From NCBI GenBank assembly GCA_964388455.1, contig CAYMAN010000067.1, positions 1 to 7,522 of the forward strand: 7,522 bases of DNA, written 5' to 3'. This DNA is from JBBRWO01 sp964388455 (GTDB lineage Bacteria > Actinomycetota > Coriobacteriia > Anaerosomatales > JAAXUF01). Positions within the stretch are counted from its first letter, which is position 1. Every line of letters starts with the position of its first letter. A program made the position numbers and the translations under genes. Below the pieces are notes generated by a model. It saw only the letters and a program-made list of their open reading frames with translations, had not been told where the DNA came from and did no database searches. Positions 1 through 6,195 of this stretch are shown piece by piece.

Positions 1-10
1 TCGGACCCGT

Positions 11-19
11 TGGTATACT
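11..19 (+). promoter_or_regulatory. Extended -10 element of the tRNA-Ala promoter
   Basis: TGG followed by TATACT (14-19) fits an extended -10 box (TGN plus TATAAT-like hexamer) of a housekeeping sigma factor. Transcription would start near base 26, about 28 bases before the mature tRNA, leaving a short 5' leader for RNase P to remove. The matching -35 box would lie left of the window edge, so only half of the promoter can be seen. This is inferred from motif and position only. Confidence 0.5.
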
Positions 20-53
20 AGCGCCTGCGCCTCTTCGGAGGTCGCCCAGATGT

Positions 54-129
54 GGGGCCTTAGCTCAGCTGGGAGAGCGCCTGGCTGGCAGCCAGGAGGT
101 CAGGGGTTCGATCCCCCTAGGCTCCACCA
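54..129 (+). tRNA. tRNA-Ala (anticodon GGC), CCA encoded
   Basis: A full cloverleaf can be drawn. The acceptor stem GGGGCCT (54-60) pairs with AGGCTCC (119-125), and position 3:70 is a G:U pair, the main identity signal for alanyl-tRNA synthetase. The D stem is GCTC/GAGC (63-66 with 75-78). The anticodon stem CCTGG/CCAGG (80-84 with 92-96) closes the loop CTGGCAG, with anticodon GGC at 87-89, reading GCC and GCU alanine codons. The T stem AGGGG/CCCCT (102-106 with 114-118) carries the loop TTCGATC. The discriminator base is A126, and CCA at 127-129 is genome-encoded. It is a single tRNA gene with its own promoter element and terminator. Confidence 0.98.
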
Positions 130-141
130 AAAGACTTCTCG

Positions 142-180
142 ACACCCGTCCGCGATTGAGCGAGGCGGGTGTTTATGTTT
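142..180 (+). terminator. Intrinsic terminator of the tRNA-Ala gene
   Basis: ACACCCGTC (142-150) pairs with GGCGGGTGT (164-172), including one G:U pair. The stem continues as CGC/GCG (151-153 with 160-162) past a single bulged A, with a six-base GATTGA loop. It is followed by a moderately T-rich run (TTATGTTT, 173-180). Position, 13 bases after the tRNA, and shape both fit a Rho-independent terminator; the T tract is imperfect. Confidence 0.7.
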
Positions 181-237
181 CTGGCTTCAAGCGCGCTTTC
201 GCGGGGGCGGGCGGCTGGTCGCGGCGCATGCCGGGGC

Positions 238-266
238 GCACGGGCGCGCCTTCGTGGCGCGCGTGC
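238..266 (+). other. GC-rich hairpin upstream of leuS
   Basis: GCAC (238-241) and GCGCGCC (244-250) pair with GGCGCGC (256-262) and GTGC (263-266) around a TTCGT loop, with only two unpaired bases (242-243) on the left arm. A smaller hairpin follows directly, CCGAG/CTCGG at 273-277 and 285-289. Neither has a T tract. They lie before the possible leuS -10 box, so they may be left of the leuS transcript, or be part of a leader if transcription starts further upstream. The role is unknown. Confidence 0.4.
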
Positions 267-267
267 G

Positions 268-296
268 TTCCCCCGAGACACCACCTCGGCTATCAT
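268..296 (+). promoter_or_regulatory. Possible leuS promoter (weak)
   Basis: TATCAT at 291-296 resembles a -10 hexamer. The sequence 17 bases upstream, TTCCCC at 268-273, is a poor -35 match. Transcription would start near 303, giving a leader of about 58 bases. It is offered because leuS needs a promoter after the tRNA terminator and this is the best candidate I see in the gap. Confidence 0.25.
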
Positions 297-360
297 CGCG
301 TGAGCGAGGATTGCAGACTCGCGGCACCCACACACGAAACGACCACGGAGGCCGACTCCC

Positions 361-2895
361 TTGAGCGAGCACCTGTACGAGCCACACCGCATCGAAGAGA
401 CCTGGCAGGCCGCCTGGGTCACCGAGGGCCTGTATCACGCGCGTGAGGACAGCGGACGCCCCAAGAAGTACGTGCTCGAGATGTTCCCGTACCCTTCGGG
501 CGACATCCACATGGGCCACGTGCGCAACTACACCATCGGCGACGTCATCGCGCGTCAGGCCAGCATGGCCGGCTACGAGGTGCTGCATCCCATCGGATGG
601 GACGCCTTCGGTCTGCCCGCCGAGAACGCCGCGATCAAGAGCAACAGCCACCCCGCGACGTGGACGTACGCCAACATCGAGACGCAGGCGACGTCGTTCA
701 AGCGCATGGGCTTCTCCTACGACTGGGACCGCGTTGTCCGCAGCTGCGACGTCGACTACTACCGCTGGGGTCAGTGGATCTTCATCAAGATGTGGGAGAA
801 GGGACTGGTCGAGCGCAAGAGCTCGCCGGTCAACTGGTGTCCCAGCTGCATGACCGTTCTCGCCAACGAGCAGGTCGTGGGCGATTCGCAGTGTTGGCGC
901 TGCAAGAGCACCGTCGAGAAGCGCGAGCTCGAGCAGTGGTACTTCAAGATCACCGACTACGCGCAGCGACTTCTGGACGACCTCGACGAGCTGACCGGCT
1001 GGCCCGAGCGCGTCAAGGCGATGCAGGCCAACTGGATTGGCCGCAGCGAGGGCGCCGAGGTGGACTTCACCCTCTGTGACGCCGCAGGTGAGCCCTCCGA
1101 GGAGACGATCACCGTCTTCACGACTCGTCCCGACACGCTGTTCGGGTGCACGTTCTTCCTGCTCGCACCGGAGCATCCGCTGGTGCGGGAGTTCGTCGCC
1201 GGCACCGAGTACGAGACGGCGGTCATGGAGGTCGTGGAGACGGCCGCACGCGAGACCGCAGTCGAGCGCCAGCTGGGCGAGCGCGTCAAGCATGGCGCCT
1301 TCACCGGCCGTTACGTCATCAACCCCGTGAACGGTGAGCGCGTGCCGGTCTGGGTCAGCGACTACGTCCTCATGGACTACGGCACGGGCGCCGTCATGGC
1401 CGTGCCGAGCGGCGATGAGCGCGACTTCGGCTTCGCGCGCCAGTACGGGCTGCCGATCACCCCCGTCGTCGTGCCTGCCGAGCAGGTCGCGCAGTACTCC
1501 TCGGCGATCACCGGCGTGGTACCGGTCGAGGTCGAGTGGGACGTCGCGTACGCGGGCCCCGGCGTGATGATCAACTCAGGTGAGTTCGACGGGCTCGCGG
1601 GCGGCAAGGGGAGCGAGGGGATGCAGGCGGTGACCGCGTGGCTCGCCGAGCGCTCGCAGGGTCGCGAGAGCATCAACTTCCGTCTGCGCGACTGGCTCAT
1701 CAGCCGTCAGCGCTACTGGGGCAACCCGATTCCCGCGATTCACTGCCCGTCGTGCGGCCTGGTGCCGGTGCCGGAAGCTGACCTGCCGGTGGTGTTGCCG
1801 ATGGACATCGACATCACCAAGGGAGAGACGCTCGCCGATCACCCCGAGTTCTACGAGACCACGTGCCCCACGTGCGGCGGCGACGCGAAGCGCGAGACCG
1901 ACACGATGGACACCTTCACGTGCTCGAGCTGGTACTACCTGCGCTACACCGACGCGAAGAACGACACACTACCGTTCTCCAAGGAGAACGCGAACCACTG
2001 GATGCCGGCGGACCAGTACATCGGCGGCATCGAGCACGCGATTCTGCACCTGCTCTACTCGCGCTTCTTCACCAAGGTGCTGCGCGATCTGGGGCTGGTC
2101 GACTTCGGTGAGCCGTTCACCAACCTGCTCACGCAGGGCATGGTCAAGCTCGACGGCACCACGATGAGCAAGTCCAAGGGCAACGTGGTCGCGCCGGAGG
2201 ACATGATCGCTCAGTACGGCTGCGACGCGCTTCGCGCCTACATCCTCTTCATGGCGCCGCCCGACAAGGATCTCGAGTGGAGCTTCGAGGGCCTCGACGG
2301 CATGTTCCGCTTCCTCACGCGCGTGTGGCGCCTCGTCGCCGACTCCGCCGAGGAGGCCGCGGGTGGGTGCGGTGTTCTCGCCGCTGGTGACCCCGCTGCC
2401 AAGAAACTGCACATGGAGCTACATCGCAGCATCGGCAAGGCGACCGACGACATGGCGCGGTTCCAGTTCAACACGGCCATCTCGGCGCTCATGGAACTGA
2501 CCAACGCCGCAAACGACTACCGCCGTGCAGTACCCGCAGGTTCGCGAGACCTCGCGCTCATGCGTCACGTGGCTGAAACGCTGACTCTGCTCATCGCGCC
2601 CTTCACTCCACACATGGCCGAGGAGCTGTGGCGCGTCGTGCTGGGCGGGACTGAGTCGGTGCACCTGCAGATGTGGCCGATCTTCGATGCGTCGGCGGTG
2701 ATCGCTGATGAGCTTGAGCTCGCGGTGCAGGTGAACGGCAAGGTGCGCGGGAAGATCACGGTCGCTGCCGATCTCCCGGAAGACGCCATCATTGCCGCTG
2801 CACTTGAGAGCGTTGCCGCGCAGATCGAGGGCAAGGATGTGAAGAAGGTCGTCGTCGTGGCCGGGAAGCTCGTGAGCGTAGTGGTCGCAGGCTGA
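361..2895 (+). CDS. leuS: Leucyl-tRNA synthetase
   Basis: Class Ia synthetase that charges tRNA-Leu with leucine in the cytoplasm; 844 residues, close to the usual bacterial length (about 860 in E. coli). The ATP-binding HIGH motif is HMGH at residues 50-53, and the KMSKS loop appears as TMSKS at 601-605. The CP1 editing domain, which hydrolyses mischarged tRNA, carries TTRPDT at 254-259 and MAVPSGDERD at 346-355; its last Asp matches the conserved amino-group-binding Asp. Two Cys4 zinc sites are visible: C160/C163/C178/C181 and C462/C465/C502/C505. The C-terminus has the typical VQVNGKVRGK and VKKVVVVAGKLV segments, so the gene is complete. The start is TTG at 361, chosen because GGAGG (347-351) lies nine bases upstream and the protein aligns from its first helix. 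It is probably transcribed alone, after the tRNA terminator. Confidence 0.98.
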   Translation: MSEHLYEPHRIEETWQAAWVTEGLYHAREDSGRPKKYVLEMFPYPSGDIHMGHVRNYTIGDVIARQASMAGYEVLHPIGWDAFGLPAENAAIKSNSHPATWTYANIETQATSFKRMGFSYDWDRVVRSCDVDYYRWGQWIFIKMWEKGLVERKSSPVNWCPSCMTVLANEQVVGDSQCWRCKSTVEKRELEQWYFKITDYAQRLLDDLDELTGWPERVKAMQANWIGRSEGAEVDFTLCDAAGEPSEETITVFTTRPDTLFGCTFFLLAPEHPLVREFVAGTEYETAVMEVVETAARETAVERQLGERVKHGAFTGRYVINPVNGERVPVWVSDYVLMDYGTGAVMAVPSGDERDFGFARQYGLPITPVVVPAEQVAQYSSAITGVVPVEVEWDVAYAGPGVMINSGEFDGLAGGKGSEGMQAVTAWLAERSQGRESINFRLRDWLISRQRYWGNPIPAIHCPSCGLVPVPEADLPVVLPMDIDITKGETLADHPEFYETTCPTCGGDAKRETDTMDTFTCSSWYYLRYTDAKNDTLPFSKENANHWMPADQYIGGIEHAILHLLYSRFFTKVLRDLGLVDFGEPFTNLLTQGMVKLDGTTMSKSKGNVVAPEDMIAQYGCDALRAYILFMAPPDKDLEWSFEGLDGMFRFLTRVWRLVADSAEEAAGGCGVLAAGDPAAKKLHMELHRSIGKATDDMARFQFNTAISALMELTNAANDYRRAVPAGSRDLALMRHVAETLTLLIAPFTPHMAEELWRVVLGGTESVHLQMWPIFDASAVIADELELAVQVNGKVRGKITVAADLPEDAIIAAALESVAAQIEGKDVKKVVVVAGKLVSVVVAG

Positions 2896-2948
2896 CCAGG
2901 CCCACGGACTGTCTCTGCGTCGAGGATTGAGACGCCAGGTGGGTCAGC
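2891..2948 (+). other. Nested inverted repeats after leuS, possible terminator
   Basis: GCTGACC (2891-2897, overlapping the leuS stop codon) is repeated inverted as GGTCAGC (2942-2948). Inside lie two mutually exclusive short stems: GTCTC/GAGAC (2911-2915, 2929-2933) and GCGTC/GACGC (2917-2921, 2931-2935). A G/T-rich run follows (2949-2968) without a clean T tract. It could help end the leuS transcript, but the long loop makes this weak. Confidence 0.3.
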
Positions 2949-3041
2949 TGGTTTGGCTCTTGGTTGGTGAACGGTAAGGACGCTTTGCGATCATCTGTTG
3001 CGTGCCGCACATACGCGGTCATCCATCCGTTGAACGCATCG

Positions 3042-3080
3042 ACGACGCCCCTTCCGCCGTCAAGGCGAGAGGGGCGTCGT
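3042..3080 (+). promoter_or_regulatory. Strong hairpin in front of comEA, covering its ribosome binding site
   Basis: ACGACGCCCCT (3042-3052) and AGGGGCGTCGT (3070-3080) form a perfect 11-bp stem, capped by an inner CGCC/GGCG stem (3055-3058, 3064-3067) with a GTCAA loop. No T tract follows, so it is not a classic intrinsic terminator. Its right arm contains most of GAGAGGGG (3067-3074), the only Shine-Dalgarno-like sequence before the comEA ATG at 3086. The fold would therefore hide the ribosome binding site and lower comEA translation, or act as a leuS/comEA attenuator. The pairing is seen; the role is inferred. Confidence 0.55.
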
Positions 3081-3085
3081 GCATC

Positions 3086-3826
3086 ATGCGCGTGCAGATC
3101 GAGCAAAGACTCACAGAGCTGGCACGCCGCGCGGGTATCACGGGCGCCCCGCCTGCTGTCGTGGCCGCCGCGCTGGTGGTGTGCCTGATCGTGGTTCTCG
3201 GCGCCGCGTGGCGTTGGTGGCCGCGAGAGCGCGCGATGCCGCTCACCGGGCAGATTGCTGCAGGCATTGAATCGGGCGCGACATCGCTACACGCCGGTTC
3301 CGCAGCAACGTCAGGGTCGGCTGAAGGCGCAGCCGAGTCTTCTGCCACGGTGAGTCCGCCGGCCGTCTACGTGCACGTTGTCGGTGCCGTACGTCGTCCC
3401 GGGATGTACGAGCTGCACTCCGGGGCACGGGTGGCAGACGCCGTCGAGGCAGCCGGAGGACTACTGGCCAACGCGGCTCAGGTGGGAGTCAATCTCGCTC
3501 GCGTCGTGGCCGACGGCGAGCAGATATCCGTCCCCACGGCCGACGAGCTCGCGCGTGGTGTCGTGAGTGGTGCCACTGGAGGCGATGCGGGTCCGTCACC
3601 TCCGGGCGCAGCCGGATCGCCCGGCACGCAAGCATTGGTGAACATCAATACCGCCGATGCGACGGTGCTCGACACCCTGCCCGGCGTCGGCCCCTCGACA
3701 GCCGAGAAGATCGTGGCGGATCGCGATGCCAACGGACCGTTCTCCTCGGCAGATGACCTGGGGAGGGTGACGGGCATCGGTCCCAAGAAGCTCGAGGAGC
3801 TCAAACCTCGTGTCTGCGTCCGGTAA
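3086..3826 (+). CDS. comEA: ComEA, membrane-anchored DNA receptor for natural transformation
   Basis: ComEA binds double-stranded DNA outside the cytoplasmic membrane and hands it to the ComEC channel. The 246-residue protein has a short basic N-terminus, one membrane segment at about residues 22-41, a Ser/Ala/Gly-rich linker (about 55-90), and a SLBB domain at about 94-150 (YVHVVGAVRRPGMYEL onward). A Pro/Gly linker then leads to a C-terminal helix-hairpin-helix DNA-binding domain at about 184-246, with LPGVGPSTAEKI and VTGIGPKKLEEL as its two hairpins. The ATG at 3086 is preferred: an in-frame GTG at 3002 would extend the protein by 28 hydrophilic residues through the upstream hairpin and has no ribosome binding site. 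The site for 3086 is weak (GAGAGGGG, 11 bases away). The 3' end overlaps comEC, so the two are surely cotranscribed. Family assignment is firm; start is moderately sure. Confidence 0.93.
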   Translation: MRVQIEQRLTELARRAGITGAPPAVVAAALVVCLIVVLGAAWRWWPRERAMPLTGQIAAGIESGATSLHAGSAATSGSAEGAAESSATVSPPAVYVHVVGAVRRPGMYELHSGARVADAVEAAGGLLANAAQVGVNLARVVADGEQISVPTADELARGVVSGATGGDAGPSPPGAAGSPGTQALVNINTADATVLDTLPGVGPSTAEKIVADRDANGPFSSADDLGRVTGIGPKKLEELKPRVCVR

Positions 3827-6152
3827 CGACGACGCAGTGACTACTGTGATCCGTCCGTCGCTGCCGTATCTGGCTTGGTTTGCGGCCGCGACGTGGGTAG
3901 GGGTACTTCTCGCGGAATCGGCGGCATGGACCGCCTGGTGCTCCGGGGGTCCCGTGATGCCGTGGTGGCTGTGGACGGGTTGGGCGGCCTCGTTTGGGGT
4001 CACCGTTGTCTGCGCCCGCGCGGCGCGTGCAGGGAGTGGACGAGTCCTCGTGCTCGCGGGGCTCGTCATGGGATTTGCGCTCGGCGCCTTGTACTGGGCG
4101 CACTGGCGTTCTGCTGTTGTGCAGCTCGAATCCGCGAGATCCGTGCGCTGGCGGCTCGAGGTGCTCGGCGATGCGAGTATGGGCGACTTCGGTGCGAGCG
4201 CGCCGGCGCGGGTCCTTGGCGGAGCGGGAAGTGGGATGCGAGTTCGGCTCAACCTGCCGCGAGATCAGGTGGCGCCGGAGCTCGGTCGCAAGATCGAAGT
4301 CGTCGGTTCGCTGAAGACACCTGTGGCCGACGAGCGCGGTCGCAGAAGTCTGCGAACCGGCGAAGTCGGCAGCATAACCGCTCGACAGGTGAGTGATATC
4401 GGCTGGGCACAGAGCGTTCGAGGACGCATCGGTCCGCTCAGGGAATGGGCGGTGGCGAGCATCGCAGAGGTACCCGGAACCGGCGGCGATCTGCTGGCCG
4501 GAGTCGTGTTGGGGGATCGCCGTCGGCTGGTCGGCACTCCTGCGGAGGCGGACTTCCGCACTACGGGCCTGACCCATCTCGTGGCAGTCTCAGGGAGCCA
4601 TCTTGTTGTTGTTGCTGCGGTTGTCAGCTGGGCGCTCACGGCACTCGGAGCAGGGCGGGTGTCGAGATCGCTCGCGGTGGGCACGGTGGTCGGGGCATAC
4701 GTGGTGTTCTCAGGGGTTCAACCGTCCGCGATCCGTGCATGGTTCATGGCGCTGGTCGCATCTGCAGCGTGGTTGAGCGGACGCAGAACCGACACCGGCG
4801 CGGCACTGGCCGCGGCCGTGACCTGTGTACTCGTGAGCGGTCCGACCAGCGCGTTCGATCTGGGATTCCAGCTCTCCGTAGCCGCTGTGGCGGGCCTGGT
4901 GTTCTACGCACGGCTGATCTCGGCGTGGCTGAGTGTCGCGCTCCCGTGGCGCCTCAAATGGCTGGCTGAGCCGATGGCCCTTACGTTGGCGGCCACGGTG
5001 ATAACGATGCCGATAACCGTGTCGACGTTTGGGATGTTCTCGCTGGTCGCGCCCCTGGCCAACCTACTCGTCGGTCCGCTGGTTGACGTGGCGCTTCTGG
5101 CGGGACTTGCGGGGCTGACCGCACGCGGTGTCTTGGGGCCTCTGGGATCGCTGGTCCTGCGATTCGCCGGCATGGTGGGCGCGCTTGGTACCTCGATCGC
5201 CGGGAAGCTGGCGGAACTGCCGTACGCGGCGGTGCCTCTGGGGTTCTCGGCCGCGGCCTTGGCGATGGTGTGTGGCGCAGGCCTGGTTGCGTTGTGGCTG
5301 CTGTGGCCGCGCCCGACTCGATCGCGAGCGAGATGGGCCGTGGTTGCGCTGCTGATGGCTTGGGCGCTGGTGGGACTTGGCCCTCCACCGACGGCGGGAC
5401 CGATGATCACGGTCCTGGACGTCGGGCAGGGAGACGCCGTGCTGCTCAGTGACGGCGCACGTGCGGTGTTGGTGGACACGGGTCCGTCGCCCGGCGATCT
5501 TAGGGCCGCTCTCGGTCGCGCCGGCGTGCGTCGGCTGGATGCGGTGATCATCACCCACCTGCATGAGGATCACTCAGGCGGACTGACTGCGCTTGAGGGA
5601 CTGGTCCGCGTCGAGTGGGTCCTGTTTGCATCGGGTGCGACGAGCAGGCCTTCAGAAGCACTTGCGGTTGCGCGTCGGTTGGTCGGGGAGGGCCGTGTGG
5701 GAGAACTCGAGTCCGGAGATGCCTTCTCGGTAGGCGAGATCGCCGTTGAGACGCTCTGGCCCGCCGCGCCCGTCACTGACGGAGCAGAGAACGAATCGAG
5801 CGTGGTTGTGCGTGCCCGGGCCCCGGGGTTGTCGGCGATCCTTACGGGTGACGCGGAGGCGGAGGTACTCGATGAGCTGGGTCGTGCAGGGCGGCTCGAT
5901 GATGTCGATGTGCTCAAGGTGGGGCACCACGGGAGCGCCGGCGCGGTGTCCGACGCTTCGATGTCGCTGCTCAGGCCCGAGTGGGCACTCATCAGCGTGG
6001 GTGCGGGCAATCGGTTCAGACATCCTCGGCAATCGACACTTGAGCAACTGGGAGCCGCAGGTGCCCGCGTTGTTCGCACGGACGAGAGTGGTGACATCAC
6101 GGTGACCGGGTCTAAGAGCGGGTGCGTTGTGAGGAGCCGTGTGCGAAACTGA
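3810..6152 (+). CDS. comEC: ComEC/Rec2 DNA-uptake channel with metallo-beta-lactamase-like domain
   Basis: ComEC carries single-stranded DNA across the cytoplasmic membrane during transformation. The 780-residue protein (B. subtilis ComEC is about 776) has three N-terminal membrane segments (about 20-40, 50-69, 78-97). An extracytoplasmic OB-like region (DUF4131 type, about 105-195) follows, then the Competence domain with many membrane helices (about 222-520) and its signature HLVAVSGSH at 256-264. The C-terminal metallo-beta-lactamase-like domain (about 531-780) holds LDVGQGD around D537, the metal motif HLHEDH at 583-588, TGD at 679-681 and GHHGS at 705-709. The metal ligands look intact, consistent with a proposed role in degrading the non-transported strand. 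The start is GTG 3810, inside the comEA end, with GAGGAG (3794-3799) ten bases upstream; GTGs at 3837 and 3846 are alternatives. The 17-base overlap suggests translational coupling to comEA. No comEB lies between them. Confidence 0.95.
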   Translation: MSASGNDDAVTTVIRPSLPYLAWFAAATWVGVLLAESAAWTAWCSGGPVMPWWLWTGWAASFGVTVVCARAARAGSGRVLVLAGLVMGFALGALYWAHWRSAVVQLESARSVRWRLEVLGDASMGDFGASAPARVLGGAGSGMRVRLNLPRDQVAPELGRKIEVVGSLKTPVADERGRRSLRTGEVGSITARQVSDIGWAQSVRGRIGPLREWAVASIAEVPGTGGDLLAGVVLGDRRRLVGTPAEADFRTTGLTHLVAVSGSHLVVVAAVVSWALTALGAGRVSRSLAVGTVVGAYVVFSGVQPSAIRAWFMALVASAAWLSGRRTDTGAALAAAVTCVLVSGPTSAFDLGFQLSVAAVAGLVFYARLISAWLSVALPWRLKWLAEPMALTLAATVITMPITVSTFGMFSLVAPLANLLVGPLVDVALLAGLAGLTARGVLGPLGSLVLRFAGMVGALGTSIAGKLAELPYAAVPLGFSAAALAMVCGAGLVALWLLWPRPTRSRARWAVVALLMAWALVGLGPPPTAGPMITVLDVGQGDAVLLSDGARAVLVDTGPSPGDLRAALGRAGVRRLDAVIITHLHEDHSGGLTALEGLVRVEWVLFASGATSRPSEALAVARRLVGEGRVGELESGDAFSVGEIAVETLWPAAPVTDGAENESSVVVRARAPGLSAILTGDAEAEVLDELGRAGRLDDVDVLKVGHHGSAGAVSDASMSLLRPEWALISVGAGNRFRHPRQSTLEQLGAAGARVVRTDESGDITVTGSKSGCVVRSRVRN

Positions 6153-6166
6153 CATACCGTCCATCA

Positions 6167-6180
6167 CGCGCACGTGCGCG
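6167..6180. repeat. Perfect 14-bp palindrome in the comEC-holA gap
   Basis: CGCGCACGTGCGCG is its own reverse complement, centred on CACGTG. It sits 14 bases after the comEC stop and 15 bases before the holA ATG. It could be an operator, a small RNA hairpin, or chance in GC-rich DNA. No T tract follows, so it is not a terminator. Confidence 0.4.
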
Positions 6181-6195
6181 CAACCACGGAGTCTC

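Noticed and set aside
175..303. Possible 42-codon leader peptide before leuS (ATG at 175)
   Set aside because: It has no free ribosome binding site (its start abuts the tRNA terminator), no leucine codon cluster for attenuation, and an Arg/Ala-rich sequence typical of random GC-rich DNA.
181..360. T-box riboswitch controlling leuS
   Set aside because: The conserved T-box bulge (a TGGNACCGCG-like sequence) and a following terminator with a T tract are absent, and the leader is short.
187..1293. Long minus-strand reading frame (368 codons) opposite leuS
   Set aside because: It lies opposite the firmly identified leuS and its upstream region, shows no recognisable domain, and is low-complexity in Arg/Leu/Asp/Val as expected for a codon-bias shadow in GC-rich DNA.
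2964..2994. Possible promoter for comEA (TTGGTG with GATCAT)
   Set aside because: The spacing is 19 bases and the -10 match is poor. I cannot support it over cotranscription with leuS or another start site.
3002..3085. Upstream GTG start for comEA, adding 28 residues
   Set aside because: No Shine-Dalgarno sequence precedes it, the added residues are hydrophilic before the membrane anchor, and the extension would be encoded by a perfect hairpin that looks non-coding.
3801..4577. Minus-strand frame (258 codons) opposite the start of comEC
   Set aside because: The translation is rich in Arg, Pro, Ser and His without any family pattern. comEC on the other strand accounts for this stretch with clear domains.
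4602..4615. Short GTT-repeat run inside comEC
   Set aside because: It encodes consecutive valines in a membrane helix next to the HLVAVSGSH motif. It is too short to be a meaningful microsatellite.
6139..6195. Upstream GTG start for holA overlapping the comEC end
   Set aside because: The GAGGAG site is only two bases from this GTG, and the extra 19 residues do not resemble the family, whose N-terminus matches from ATG 6196.
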